A DNA stretch of 39,685 nt from an uncultured Ruminococcus sp. (GCA_947169885.1 CAMVRM010000029.1:1-39685), one strand, 5' to 3'; numbered from the stretch's first letter, positions 31,860 through 39,685 are shown. Notes: a model not told the origin generated them from the sequence alone. Made by a program: numbers and translations.

Positions 31860-31888
31860 ATAATAACACATATCTCGGCATCTGTCAA
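31860..31888 (-). promoter_or_regulatory. Promoter of pfkA
   Basis: TTGACA (31888-31883), 17 bases, TATTAT (31865-31860) on the minus strand, giving a leader of about 90 bases. Confidence 0.8.
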
Positions 31889-31911
31889 CCCCCTTAACAT
31901 TAATTTAACAG

Positions 31912-31937
31912 GTGCTCGGGTCCTCGGGGTCCTCGGG
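31912..31937. repeat. Tandem 9-base repeat
   Basis: GTCCTCGGG occurs twice in tandem (31920-31937) after a degenerate unit GTGCTCGG. It is unusually GC-rich against its AT-rich surroundings. The rest of 31938-32054 shows no gene. Confidence 0.6.
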
Positions 31938-32054
31938 CGGACGGCTCAATGCCCTCGCACTTTTATTTTGTCTTGGACAAAAGATAGTACGGCTCGGGGC
32001 TTTCAAAAGTTAATAGATGAAAGTTAACAGATAAAAGACTATATATATAATACA

Positions 32055-32070
32055 CGAATATTAATATTCG
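32055..32070. repeat. Perfect palindrome
   Basis: CGAATATTAATATTCG, 16 bases, about 130 bases before murT. Possible operator, or chance in AT-rich DNA. Confidence 0.35.
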
Positions 32071-32083
32071 GCGAAGCCACACC

Positions 32084-32127
32084 TTATTTCTTATTTCTTA
32101 TCTCTTATTTCTTATTTATTTTTTTGC
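32084..32127. repeat. TTTCTTA-type simple repeat, copy 2
   Basis: Degenerate repeats of TTATTTC/TCTTATT fill this stretch before the murT promoter. Bases 32095-32118 are the exact reverse complement of 19711-19734. It is followed by ATTGATTTGCG, as is the run at 37147-37170. Confidence 0.65.
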
Positions 32128-32130
32128 CTA

Positions 32131-32159
32131 TTGATTTGCGGAAAGTTTTGTGGTATAAT
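32131..32159 (+). promoter_or_regulatory. Promoter of murT-gatD
   Basis: TTGATT (32131-32136), 17 bases, TATAAT (32154-32159), about 40 bases before the ATG. Confidence 0.78.
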
Positions 32160-32198
32160 GGTAGTGAACTAAATTTTTGTTTTGGGAGACGTGAATAA

Positions 32199-33563
32199 AT
32201 GAAGCCGCTCAATTTTCTGACTGTGCTTTTTGGTAAGGCTATGGTCAAAACGCTTAAACTTATGGGACGTGACGCAGGAAACTTCCCGGGGCTTGTCCTC
32301 TGGACGCTCAATAAGAATTACCTCAAAGTTTTCTCATGCGACTGCCCGATAATCGCCGTAACGGGAACTAACGGCAAGACATCGACTACGAATTTTCTGA
32401 ATAATCTGTTCCGCTCGCTAAAAGGCAAAAACGGCAAGAAAGCTAAGATAATCACCAATATGCAGGGCAACAACCTTGACACGGGCATAGGTTCGATGCT
32501 CCTGCAATACTGCGATATGAACGGTCATATCGACGCTGACTATCTGGTGCTGGAAGTGGACGAGTCGCACGTTCCCGTTATCTTCAAGCACTTGAAACTT
32601 GAAACGCTGGTCGTGCTGAATTTCTTTCGTGACCAGCTTGACCGCAACGGCGAGGTCGAAACGCTTATCTTAAAGATACACAAGTTCTTAAAGACCTATA
32701 ACGGGAATCTGGTTCTGAACGCCGATGACCCGAACGTTGCACGCTTGGGCTACTCCAACCCAAAGAACAAGAACGTTTACTATTATAATGTTGAAAAGTA
32801 CGAGGGTGCGACTGACGAACTTTACGAAGCAGGCGAGGGACGCTTCTGCCCGAAATGCGGCGAGGAACTTGCCTATGACTACTATCAGTATTCACACATC
32901 GGGCGTTTCCACTGTCCGAAATGCGGCTATGGAAACATCAAGCCTTATGTTCAGCTGCAAAGCATCGACTTTGAGAACAACAGCTTTTCTTTCGAGGGCG
33001 AAAGCTACACCACAAAGCACATGGGCATCTACCACCTGTACAACCTGTCGGCAGTATATGCGGTGTCAAAGCTGTATAACATCGACCACAGAGTTGTCAA
33101 AAAGGTGTTCGGCAAGTTCGAGGTCAACAACGGCAGACTTGAAAAGTTCGAGACTGCAAACGCTTCAATGCTCCTGAACCTTGCGAAAAATCCTGTCGGC
33201 GCAAACATGACGCTTCGTCTGCTCAATCAGGACAAGGGCGAAAAAGAACTGCTGTTCGTACTGAATGACAACATCGCTGACGGCACGGACGTTTCGTGGA
33301 TATGGGATATAAATTTCTCGATATTCAACGGCGTTACAAGAGTTGTCACCAGCGGAACAAGGGCTTATGATATTGCGATAAGGATCAAATGTTCGGGCTA
33401 TGACCCCGACAGGATAACCGTTCAGCCCGATCTTGACAAGGCGGCGGCAGAGATATTCAAGAACGGCGGCACAAAGTACGGTATCGCCAACTACACAGCG
33501 ATACAGCCTACCCGTGCGGCTCTCAAACGCTATATCGAAAGAAAGGGCGGTGAAAAGTCATGA
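32199..33563 (+). CDS. murT: MurT, lipid II isoglutaminyl synthase Mur-ligase subunit
   Basis: A 454-residue subunit that activates the D-Glu alpha-carboxylate of lipid II with ATP for amidation to isoglutamine. P-loop VTGTNGKTSTT includes Lys60. The Mur ligase centre (EVDESHVPVIF) is present. A four-Cys zinc ribbon is inserted at 217-242 (CPKCGEE...CPKCGYG), the mark of MurT against other Mur ligases. The C-terminal DUF1727-type domain carries VLNDNIADGTDVSWIWD. GGGAGACGTG precedes the ATG. The next gene overlaps by 4 bases and supplies ammonia. Confidence 0.96.
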   Translation: MKPLNFLTVLFGKAMVKTLKLMGRDAGNFPGLVLWTLNKNYLKVFSCDCPIIAVTGTNGKTSTTNFLNNLFRSLKGKNGKKAKIITNMQGNNLDTGIGSMLLQYCDMNGHIDADYLVLEVDESHVPVIFKHLKLETLVVLNFFRDQLDRNGEVETLILKIHKFLKTYNGNLVLNADDPNVARLGYSNPKNKNVYYYNVEKYEGATDELYEAGEGRFCPKCGEELAYDYYQYSHIGRFHCPKCGYGNIKPYVQLQSIDFENNSFSFEGESYTTKHMGIYHLYNLSAVYAVSKLYNIDHRVVKKVFGKFEVNNGRLEKFETANASMLLNLAKNPVGANMTLRLLNQDKGEKELLFVLNDNIADGTDVSWIWDINFSIFNGVTRVVTSGTRAYDIAIRIKCSGYDPDRITVQPDLDKAAAEIFKNGGTKYGIANYTAIQPTRAALKRYIERKGGEKS

Positions 33564-34309
33564 GCGAAAGAAAGCTGAAACTGCTGCATATGTACCCGAA
33601 CGTGCTTGACCTTTACGGTGACAGCGGAAACGTTGAAGTGCTGAGATACCGCTGTGCGCAGCGTGGGATTACTCTTGAAGTTTATCAGCATCTTATGAAC
33701 AAGCCCGACAACACCGACTTTTCAGACATGGACATCATCTATTTAGGCGGCGGCGCTGACTACGAACAGCAGCTTCTGGCAGATGACCTTATGAGCTGCA
33801 AAGACCGCATTTTCAAGGCTTATGAGAACAAAGTGTTCCTGCTCATGATCTGCGGCGGCTATCAGCTGCTTGGCAAGTATTACAAGGACTCAAACGGCGA
33901 GCGTATCCCGGGACTTGGACTGTTCTCCTACCACACCGAGGCTTCCACCAACAAGCGTGACCGCTGCATCGGAAATATCATCGTTGAAACTGAACTTGTC
34001 GGCAAAAAGTACAAAGTCATAGGCTTTGAGAACCACGGCGGACAGACTACTGACGTTAAAACGCCGTTCGGAAAAGTCCTCCACGGAAACGGCAACGTCC
34101 GCAGCGGCGAAACGGAGGGATACTGTGAAGAACGTGTCATTGCGACATATCTTCACGGACCGCTTCTCTCGAAGAATCCGCAGCTCGCCGATTATATCAT
34201 CTCAAAAGCGCTCGAACGTCAGGGCGCAGACAGCACACTTGCTCCGATAAATGACAAGCTTGAAGAAGCGTGCAGAAAAGAACTTCTTACAAGGCTTCTC
34301 AGCAAATGA
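33560..34309 (+). CDS. gatD: GatD, lipid II isoglutaminyl synthase glutaminase subunit
   Basis: A 249-residue class I glutamine amidotransferase. Nucleophile Cys98 is in LLMICGGYQLLG and the catalytic His199 in ATYLHGPLL. It releases ammonia from glutamine for MurT. It starts in the ATGA overlap with murT, so the two are translationally coupled. Length and motifs are normal. The product is peptidoglycan with amidated glutamate, which is needed for efficient cross-linking and lowers sensitivity to some host defences in Gram-positives. Confidence 0.96.
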   Translation: MSERKLKLLHMYPNVLDLYGDSGNVEVLRYRCAQRGITLEVYQHLMNKPDNTDFSDMDIIYLGGGADYEQQLLADDLMSCKDRIFKAYENKVFLLMICGGYQLLGKYYKDSNGERIPGLGLFSYHTEASTNKRDRCIGNIIVETELVGKKYKVIGFENHGGQTTDVKTPFGKVLHGNGNVRSGETEGYCEERVIATYLHGPLLSKNPQLADYIISKALERQGADSTLAPINDKLEEACRKELLTRLLSK

Positions 34310-34315
34310 GCATTC

Positions 34316-34332
34316 AGAACCTGTCTTCACAA
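34316..34332. repeat. Half copy of the 49-base palindromic element
   Basis: AGAACCTGTCTTCACAA equals one arm end of the elements at 17302 and 39588. The second arm is absent; a different terminator hairpin follows. It is either a decayed copy or a copy fused to the terminator. Confidence 0.7.
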
Positions 34333-34336
34333 ATTT

Positions 34337-34380
34337 GCGCCGAAACGGAAAACATCTGCTTTCGGCGCTTGTTTTTTCTT
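34337..34380 (+). terminator. Terminator after gatD
   Basis: GCGCCGAAA pairs with TTTCGGCGC, followed by TTGTTTTTTCTT. Confidence 0.88.
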
Positions 34381-34420
34381 CACACACCAAAATTATAGAT
34401 AATTCATAAAAAAAAAAGCT

Positions 34421-34448
34421 TTACAAATCGAAAAATATGTGGTATAAT
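34421..34448 (+). promoter_or_regulatory. Promoter of the TatD-family gene
   Basis: TTACAA (34421-34426), 16 bases, TATAAT (34443-34448). Start of transcription near 34455, with a short leader. Confidence 0.65.
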
Positions 34449-34479
34449 AAATAAGTGTAAGTATTTGGGAGGAGATAAC

Positions 34480-35301
34480 ATGAGCAGCAAACGCAAACCT
34501 GTCGATCTTTCCCTTGTTCAGCATGAACTTGTCGGTATTTTCGACACTCATTGTCATTACGATGAGCATGATTTCAACGCCGACCGTGATGAAGTGCTGA
34601 AAAACATCTTCGGCGGCAGTACTGTTGCTTATCTCGTTCACGCAGGCTGCGACATCACCTCATCAAAAGCAGGTATAACGCTTGCCGAGAGTTATCCTAA
34701 CTATTACTGCACAGTCGGCATACACCCGACTTACATCTCACGCAGAGAGACACTTCCCGATGACTATATCGAGATACTTCGTCAGCTTGCACAGCACCCG
34801 AAAGTCAAAGCTGTCGGCGAGATAGGGCTTGACTATGCCCGTGACCCTGACAAAACCTTGCAGAAACGTGTTTTCTGCGAACAGCTGGTCTTAGCTCAGG
34901 AACTTGACCTGCCCGTGGTGATACACTGTCGGGAGGCTTACGGCGACTTGTTGGAGATACTCCGCAAATATCCCGTCAGGGGCGAATGCCACTGTTTCAG
35001 CGGTTCTGCGGAAACGGCGGCTGAACTTGTTAAAATTGGTTTTTACATCGCTTTCGGCGGTGCGCTCACATGGGATAAAGCCGAAAAACCTAAACGTGCC
35101 ATTAAAGCTGTTCCGCTTGACAGACTGCTTTTCGAGACTGATGCGCCCTACTTAGCGCCCGAGCCGTTTAGGAATTCCCGCTGTCAGAGCGAACTTATCG
35201 GATATGTCGCAAAGACTGCTTCGGAACTGCTGGGTGTTGGACCGCAAAGGCTCGTTGACATCACCCGTGAGAATGCAAAGCGTCTTTTCGGGATAGAATA
35301 A
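34480..35301 (+). CDS. TatD-family metal-dependent DNase
   Basis: A 273-residue TIM-barrel nuclease. The ATG at 34480 follows GGGAGGAG; an in-frame TTG at 34465 would place the ribosome site inside the gene. Motifs: FDTHCHYD (metal-binding His pair), VGIHPTY, AVGEIGLDYA (bridging Glu), VIHCREA, CHCFSGS and LFETDAPYLAPEPFR. Members have 3'-5' exonuclease activity on DNA and RNA. About 60 bases before the glycosyltransferase gene. Confidence 0.95.
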   Translation: MSSKRKPVDLSLVQHELVGIFDTHCHYDEHDFNADRDEVLKNIFGGSTVAYLVHAGCDITSSKAGITLAESYPNYYCTVGIHPTYISRRETLPDDYIEILRQLAQHPKVKAVGEIGLDYARDPDKTLQKRVFCEQLVLAQELDLPVVIHCREAYGDLLEILRKYPVRGECHCFSGSAETAAELVKIGFYIAFGGALTWDKAEKPKRAIKAVPLDRLLFETDAPYLAPEPFRNSRCQSELIGYVAKTASELLGVGPQRLVDITRENAKRLFGIE

Positions 35302-35364
35302 GTGCAGATGCACACACTGAGATAAATATATGATAATATTTAAGAATGGAGATAGATATAGACA

Positions 35365-36333
35365 ATGGAGGTACTTTATATCGTTATACCTTGCTATAAC
35401 GAAGAAGATATGCTGCCTATCACAGCAAAGGCGCTTATCTTGAAGCTGGATACGCTTATCGCTGACAGACGCATATCGCCCATGAGCAAAGTGATGTTCG
35501 TTGATGACGGCTCACAGGACAGAACGTGGGAGCTTATCGAGCGTTTCCACCGAAGCTGCGACCTGTTCACAGGTATCAAGCTGTCACGCAACAGGGGTCA
35601 TCAGAATGCTCTGCTCGCAGGGCTTATGACCGCTAAGGATTACGCCGACATCATAATTTCAATGGATGCTGACTTGCAGGACGACATCAACGCTATCGAT
35701 GGTTTTCTCGACAAGCGTGAGGAGGGCTGTGAGATAGTCTACGGCGTGCGTTCTTCAAGAGAAACTGACACAGGCTTCAAACGCTTCACCGCCGAGAGCT
35801 ACTACAAACTGCTTGAAGCTATGGGCGTTGAGATAACCTATAACCACGCTGATTACAGGCTCATGAGCAAAAGGGCTGTCGAAGCACTTGCAGAGTTCAA
35901 GGAAGTGAACCTGTTCCTCAGAGGTATTGTGCCTATGGTGGGCTTCAAGTCCGACATAGTGACCTACGAAAGAGCCGCAAGGCAGGCAGGTGAGTCGAAA
36001 TATCCGCTCAAAAAAATGCTGTCCTTTGCGGTAGAGGGGATAACTTCCCTTTCTGTCAAGCCTATACGCTTTATCACGGGGCTTGGCGTAACGATCTTCT
36101 TTGTGGCTATTATTATGCTGGTATATTTCCTCATCATTCACGGAATGGGCAAGACGGTACACGGCTGGACGTCAACACTCATGTCGGTGTGGGCTTTGGG
36201 CGGCTTGCAGCTCTTAGCGATAGGAGTTATCGGCGAATATATAGGAAAGATCTACCTTGAAACCAAGGAAAGACCAAAATTCCTCATCGACATCAACCTT
36301 GAGGAAGAATACGATGAATTTGAAAAGGAGTAA
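35365..36333 (+). CDS. GT2 glycosyltransferase, polyprenyl-phosphate type (GtrB/DPM1-like)
   Basis: A 322-residue enzyme that probably moves a sugar from a nucleotide donor to undecaprenyl phosphate at the inner face of the membrane. The GT-A domain has YIVIPCYNEEDMLP, FVDDGSQDRTW, KLSRNRGHQNALLAGL and the metal site ISMDADLQDD. Two C-terminal membrane helices (about 235-260 and 272-295) are typical of GtrB-like enzymes, followed by the usual GEYIGKIYLETKERP. Sugar and acceptor are inferred only from the family. Confidence 0.93.
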   Translation: MEVLYIVIPCYNEEDMLPITAKALILKLDTLIADRRISPMSKVMFVDDGSQDRTWELIERFHRSCDLFTGIKLSRNRGHQNALLAGLMTAKDYADIIISMDADLQDDINAIDGFLDKREEGCEIVYGVRSSRETDTGFKRFTAESYYKLLEAMGVEITYNHADYRLMSKRAVEALAEFKEVNLFLRGIVPMVGFKSDIVTYERAARQAGESKYPLKKMLSFAVEGITSLSVKPIRFITGLGVTIFFVAIIMLVYFLIIHGMGKTVHGWTSTLMSVWALGGLQLLAIGVIGEYIGKIYLETKERPKFLIDINLEEEYDEFEKE

Positions 36334-36341
36334 AAAATATC

Positions 36342-36917
36342 ATGGCTGAAAATAACAATGCAACTATCCGCAACGATGAACTTCTCGAAGCAGTAAAGGA
36401 CATGAGAGCAGCTTACGCAGAGTTCAGGGAGAATGAGTCTGACGAGAACAGGCAGAAGATCAACGAGGCTAACAGCAAGATCATCAACATCACCCTCAGA
36501 GCTACATTTATCGTTCCTGCTATCATCTCCCAGAACACCCAGCTGGTTCAGGACAAGCAGAATCACCTCAAATTCGAGGACAAGCCCCAGGCTCGCTTCA
36601 TGCTCGTAAAGCACAAGGAAAACGGCACATTCTTCCCCGTTTTCACCGATGCTGATGAATTCGCAAAAATGGAGAACAAGGAAGGCTTCAACGGCATTAA
36701 CATGAAGTTCTCCGACATCGCAACTCTCACCGAGCAGACCCCCAACATCTCGGGTTTCGTTATCAACCCGATGTCCACCAACCTGCCTTACACAAAGGAA
36801 ATGCTCGCTCAGATAAAGCAGACACTTATCAACGCACGTGAGCGCAGACAGGCTGAACAGGCAGCAAAGCAGGCAGAAGCTTCGGGCATCACAGTTTCCG
36901 AGGGCGGCGCTGAATAA
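36342..36917 (+). CDS. SseB-like protein
   Basis: A 191-residue cytoplasmic protein starting 8 bases after the glycosyltransferase stop, with AAAGGAG upstream. The middle (about 60-160) fits the SseB N-terminal-domain pattern: LVKHKENGTFFPVFTDADEF, FSDIATLTEQ and GFVINPMSTNLPYTKEML. The ends are charged and helical, and the C-terminus is Ala/Gln/Glu-rich. Codon choice (AAC, AAG, ATC, GCT) is strongly biased, so it may be abundant. Function unknown. Confidence 0.85.
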   Translation: MAENNNATIRNDELLEAVKDMRAAYAEFRENESDENRQKINEANSKIINITLRATFIVPAIISQNTQLVQDKQNHLKFEDKPQARFMLVKHKENGTFFPVFTDADEFAKMENKEGFNGINMKFSDIATLTEQTPNISGFVINPMSTNLPYTKEMLAQIKQTLINARERRQAEQAAKQAEASGITVSEGGAE

Positions 36918-36940
36918 TCAGACATAACCATATAAACACC

Positions 36941-36979
36941 AAAGCACGCATACTTCAAAAAAAGATGCGTGCTTTTTTT
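36941..36979 (+). terminator. Terminator after the SseB-like gene
   Basis: AAAGCACGCAT pairs with ATGCGTGCTTT, ending in a run of Ts. Confidence 0.9.
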
Positions 36980-37205
36980 GTTGATAATGCAGATGTGCTG
37001 TTATATAAGTGTTACTGAAAAAGATCGGGAGCAGGAGGTGTGTCATACAGTACACGCAGGTAACTTATGAAATAGCGTATAAAAATACGCCTGTACAGAA
37101 CTTTATCTTTCATCTTTTATCTTTATTTAGAGTGAACACATTATTTTTTATTTCTTATTTCTTATTTTTAAAAATTGATTTGCGTGGTGTGCGCCCGAAC
37201 CCCAC
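36980..37205. other. Gene-free stretch with hairpin and simple repeats
   Basis: No supported gene. It contains the hairpin GCGTATAAAAATACGC (37075-37090), pyrimidine-rich CTTTATCTTTCATCTTT repeats (about 37104-37124) and a TTTCTTA-type run (37147-37170) followed by ATTGATTTGCG, the same arrangement as before murT. Confidence 0.5.
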
Positions 37206-37235
37206 TTGACACATCAGCAGTCATTCTGTTATAAT
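37206..37235 (+). promoter_or_regulatory. Promoter of the macro-domain gene
   Basis: TTGACA (37206-37211), 18 bases, TATAAT (37230-37235), about 30 bases before the ATG at 37273. Confidence 0.78.
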
Positions 37236-37272
37236 ATAAAAAAAGCTGTTACAGCGGAAAGAAGTGACCTAT

Positions 37273-38373
37273 ATGCCATTTACGATAGTCAGGAACGACA
37301 TAACCAAAATGAACACCGATGCGATAGTCAACGCCGCAAACAGTTCACTGCTGGGCGGCGGCGGAGTTGACGGAGCTATACACCGTGCGGCAGGCGCTGA
37401 ACTGCTTCACGAGTGCCGTCTGCTGGGCGGCTGTAAAACGGGTCAGGCAAAGGCGACAAAAGGCTACGGCCTGCCCTGCAAGCACATTATCCACACGGTA
37501 GGTCCTGTGTGGCGTGGGGGCAGTCACGGCGAGGAACAACTGCTTTACTCCTGCTATAAAAATTCACTGGAAACGGCGCAAAAGCTGGAATGCAGTTCAA
37601 TCGCATTTCCGCTCATCTCGGCAGGTATCTACGGCTATCCGAAGCGTCAGGCGATAGAAGTCGCTTCACGGGCGATAACCGACTTTCTCGAAAGCTGTGA
37701 CATGGAGGTTTACCTTGTCATTTTCGGCGGTGACAGCCTGCTTATAAGCGAACAGATGTTCGGAGAGATACAGCAGTTTATCGACGACAACTACGTTGAA
37801 CAACAGCCCGAAACCAGACAAAGGCGGCTGTCAGGCGGTTTTAAACTCAACATATTCGGAAAAACAGCTAACGCATCAGCCGAGCGAAAAAGCGCACCTG
37901 TACCGCCGATGCAAATACCCCCTGCGGCGGCGGCTTCCATGTCTGAACCTGCTGAGGACTTTATGGACGAAATGGTCGGCATGAACAGCATGGCGATGTG
38001 TGAAAGCACGTCGCTGGGAGCGCTGCTTGAAAAACAGACCGAAACATTTTCGCAGTCGCTTCTTCGGCTGATAGACGAACGAGGTTTCACAGACGTTCAG
38101 ACATACAAGAAAGCGAACATTGACCGCAAGCTGTTCTCGAAGATACGCAGTGACAAGGATTACAAGCCGAAAAAAAGCACTGTACTTGCGTTTGCGATAG
38201 CGTTGGAGCTGAGCATGACCGAAACGGATAAGCTTCTTGAAAAAGCGGGTTTTGCGTTATCGCCAAGCATAAAGTCGGATGTGATAGTGAAGTATTTCAT
38301 CATGAGCGGAAATTATGATATTTTCACGATAAATGAGGCGCTGTTCAGTTTCGACCAAACCCCGATAGGGTAG
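37273..38373 (+). CDS. Macro-domain protein with C-terminal helical domain
   Basis: A 366-residue protein. The ATG at 37273 is preferred (GGAAAGAAG upstream); a GTG at 37264 is possible. The N-terminal macro domain (1-170) has [39 protein letters not shown] and [13 protein letters not shown], the ADP-ribose-binding and hydrolase loops. A low-complexity linker rich in Pro, Ala and Met (about 185-250) leads to a helical domain (about 258-366; [41 protein letters not shown]) that reads like a helix-turn-helix or death-like fold. Likely removes or binds ADP-ribose-type marks. The partner of the C-terminal domain is unknown. Confidence 0.88.
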   Translation: MPFTIVRNDITKMNTDAIVNAANSSLLGGGGVDGAIHRAAGAELLHECRLLGGCKTGQAKATKGYGLPCKHIIHTVGPVWRGGSHGEEQLLYSCYKNSLETAQKLECSSIAFPLISAGIYGYPKRQAIEVASRAITDFLESCDMEVYLVIFGGDSLLISEQMFGEIQQFIDDNYVEQQPETRQRRLSGGFKLNIFGKTANASAERKSAPVPPMQIPPAAAASMSEPAEDFMDEMVGMNSMAMCESTSLGALLEKQTETFSQSLLRLIDERGFTDVQTYKKANIDRKLFSKIRSDKDYKPKKSTVLAFAIALELSMTETDKLLEKAGFALSPSIKSDVIVKYFIMSGNYDIFTINEALFSFDQTPIG

Positions 38374-38931
38374 ACAGACAAACGTAATAAGTTCAAAACA
38401 CATGAAGCGTGTTCGTCAGAGATCCAAAAGTTTTAGGAAAGAGAGTCCAGAGGGAATAACCCTTTTTCCTGCCGTGCGAAGCTAAGGCGAAGGGTATTTC
38501 CCTTTGGTGGGAGTTTCGCCTTAGCTGCGCACGGCAAGGCAAAGTCCTCATTCGCACCAAGGGTGCGATAGCAAGAACAGCGCAAAACAAAAGCAGTCCA
38601 AAGCACTCAAGCGTCCCCCATAAGCCATAAAATCGGCATTCCAAATACAAACTTTCAAAAGTACACAAAATAAAAGATTAACACAAAATAGGGTAGAAGC
38701 ACCATAATGCCGATTTTTATTTTTCGGGACAGCGTAAGCGATTCCCGAAAAAGAACCCAAATGTCCAAAGGACATTCAAAAACACACACTCCAAAAAGAA
38801 ATACACACACAAGCAAAGCTAAGTCAACACAATAAAATGTCGCTTTTCAGGCGACCACTTCCCTCCCGAAATGTGATATTATATACTTGTAAGAAACAAA
38901 CACCACAGCACATTTCAAGGAGGTAACTGCT
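38374..38931. other. 558-base gene-free region dense in inverted repeats
   Basis: No supported gene. Inverted repeats: 38470-38491 with 38515-38536 (21 of 22 pair), CGCACC-AAG-GGTGCG (38553-38567), about 13 bases at 38628-38640 with 38706-38719 (AAATCGGCATT/AATGCCGATTT), TTTTCGGGA...TCCCGAAAA (38721-38751) and ATGTCC-AAA-GGACAT (38761-38775). The remainder up to the VWA ribosome site has no clear promoter; TATTATATACTTG near 38876 could hold a -10 box. Confidence 0.6.
38470..38536. repeat. Long hairpin element
   Basis: Two 22-base arms with one mismatch (left arm begins TGCCGTGCGAAGCTAAGG) around a 23-base loop. No T-run follows on the plus strand, so it is not an ordinary terminator. It looks like a mobile or processed repeat. 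Confidence 0.7.
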
Positions 38932-39585
38932 ATGAAAAAAAATCTTACCGAGATAGTATTCATCATTGACGAGAGCGGCTCTATGTATGAGCTGAAAGCT
39001 GACACGATAGGCGGCTTCAACTCCGTGCTTTCAGAACAGAAGTCCAAGGACGGCGAAGCTTACGTTTCAACGGTGCTTTTCAATAACTCGAGCCGTGTGC
39101 TTCATGACCGTGTGCCTATCGAATGTATCGGTGAAATGACCGAAAACGACTACCGCCCCAGCGGAAGTACTGCTCTTCTTGACGCTGTCGGCGGTGCGAT
39201 AAAGCATATCGCTAATGTTCATAAGTATGCACGCCCCGAAGATGTTCCCGAACATACTCTGTTCGTTATCACCACCGACGGCATGGAAAATTCCAGCAGA
39301 CATTTCTCCGCCGAAAAGGTTCGCAAAATGATAGCTAAGGAACAGGACAAATACGGCTGGGAATTTATCTTTCTCGGCGCAAATATCGACTCGGTGCAGA
39401 CCGCAGGCACTTTCGGTATTGACGAGAGCCGTGCAGTCAACTACAATGCGGACGGCAAAGGAACAAGCGTTATGTTCGGCGCTGTTTGTGCGGCTATGAG
39501 CGAAGTTCGTGAAAACCGTCCCCTCGGCGCTTCAAATAAAGCTTGGCGCAAACAGGCAGACGAAGACTACGAAAGCAGAAACTGA
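38932..39585 (+). CDS. von Willebrand factor A (VWA) domain protein
   Basis: A 217-residue protein after AAGGAGG with no signal peptide, so cytoplasmic. MIDAS residues: Asp13-x-Ser15-x-Ser17 (IDESGSM), the Thr of GSTALLDAVG and the Asp of ITTDGMEN. This is a complete metal-ion-dependent adhesion site. Close relatives occur in tellurite/stress-type and phage-associated clusters. No partner AAA ATPase is visible here; the macro-domain gene upstream is the nearest neighbour and is separated by the hairpin-rich region. Function unknown. Confidence 0.92.
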   Translation: MKKNLTEIVFIIDESGSMYELKADTIGGFNSVLSEQKSKDGEAYVSTVLFNNSSRVLHDRVPIECIGEMTENDYRPSGSTALLDAVGGAIKHIANVHKYARPEDVPEHTLFVITTDGMENSSRHFSAEKVRKMIAKEQDKYGWEFIFLGANIDSVQTAGTFGIDESRAVNYNADGKGTSVMFGAVCAAMSEVRENRPLGASNKAWRKQADEDYESRN

Positions 39586-39587
39586 TA

Positions 39588-39636
39588 AGAACCTGTCTTC
39601 ACAAGACTCTGTACGTATCTTGTGAAGACAGGTTCT
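39588..39636. repeat. 49-base palindromic repeat element, copy 2
   Basis: Inverted arms of 19 bases (begins AGAACCTGTCTTCACAAGA) around CTCTGTACGTA. It is the reverse orientation of the copy at 17302-17350, with one base changed, starting 2 bases after the VWA stop. Confidence 0.9.
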
Positions 39637-39641
39637 AAAAA

Positions 39642-39671
39642 ACGGCTGTACCGTTTTGCCGATACAGCCGT
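39642..39671 (-). terminator. Terminator of a minus-strand gene beyond the window
   Basis: ACGGCTGTA pairs with TACAGCCGT. On the minus strand it is followed by TTTTTT, so it probably ends a gene located beyond the right edge. Confidence 0.7.
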
Positions 39672-39685
39672 CATGTTATCTTACT

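Noticed and set aside
37009-37209. 66-codon plus-strand open frame
   Set aside because: It runs through simple repeats and a hairpin and lacks a credible start and any domain.
38393-38775. Two overlapping minus-strand open frames in the hairpin-rich region
   Set aside because: They consist of translated inverted repeats with no ribosome site.
1-39685. CRISPR array or insertion sequence
   Set aside because: No regularly spaced repeats with unique spacers and no transposase-like protein were seen.

Overview
The window looks like chromosome from a fibre-degrading, cellulosome-forming Ruminococcus or close relative (Oscillospiraceae, Clostridia). The reasons are a type I dockerin on a GH26 mannanase, a neighbouring GH74 xyloglucanase, Gram-positive signal peptides and AGGAGG-type ribosome sites, near-consensus sigma-A promoters (TTGACA-17-TATAAT), a MurT/GatD pair and a THF riboswitch. 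The genus is an inference; no 16S gene is present.

Layout. Positions 1-4710 (minus) carry two secreted plant-cell-wall enzymes: a GH74 protein cut by the window edge and a CBM-GH26-dockerin mannanase. A 664-base intergenic region (4711-5374) follows, with a strong divergent promoter on each side, twin operator-like repeats, a GAAC-N4-GTTC palindrome and a leader of about 200 nt with several inverted repeats. Positions 5375-11742 (plus) form an apparent five-gene operon of exported proteins: three tandem paralogues with a shared N-terminal beta-sandwich-like module, a small lipoprotein, and an 812-residue protein of Ig-like and Fn3-like domains. I recognise no named system here, and this is the best candidate for an undescribed surface system.

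Positions 11959-16649 look like a small genomic island of about 4.6 kb. An intact tRNA-Arg(ACG) lies at the right end and a duplicated 3' fragment of the same tRNA, with its own terminator, at the left end. Between them are a Phd/YefM-RelE/ParE toxin-antitoxin pair and a response regulator / ABC transporter / histidine kinase cluster of the antimicrobial-peptide-resistance type. Four direct repeats with an 11-12 base period sit in front of the transporter genes and are a likely response-regulator site. No integrase is visible.

Positions 16731-17286 (minus) hold a PqqD-like protein and a small unknown protein. Positions 17740-28525 (plus) are a long co-directional run: uvrB, two paralogous lipoproteins, a bile acid:sodium symporter-family carrier, uvrA, a 2-hydroxyacyl-CoA dehydratase-family protein, a zinc-ribbon membrane protein and an RluA-type pseudouridine synthase. 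A PHP phosphoesterase and a TSCPD protein follow. On the minus strand come a folate ECF S-component under a THF riboswitch, and pfkA.

Positions 32199-36917 (plus) hold murT-gatD (peptidoglycan amidation), a TatD nuclease, a membrane GT2 glycosyltransferase and an SseB-like protein. Positions 37273-39585 hold a macro-domain protein with an extra C-terminal helical domain and a VWA protein, separated by 558 bases dense in inverted repeats. A 49-base palindromic element occurs twice in full in opposite orientations (17302-17350, 39588-39636) and once as a half copy (34316-34332). No CRISPR array, rRNA gene, insertion sequence or recognisable transposase/integrase was seen.
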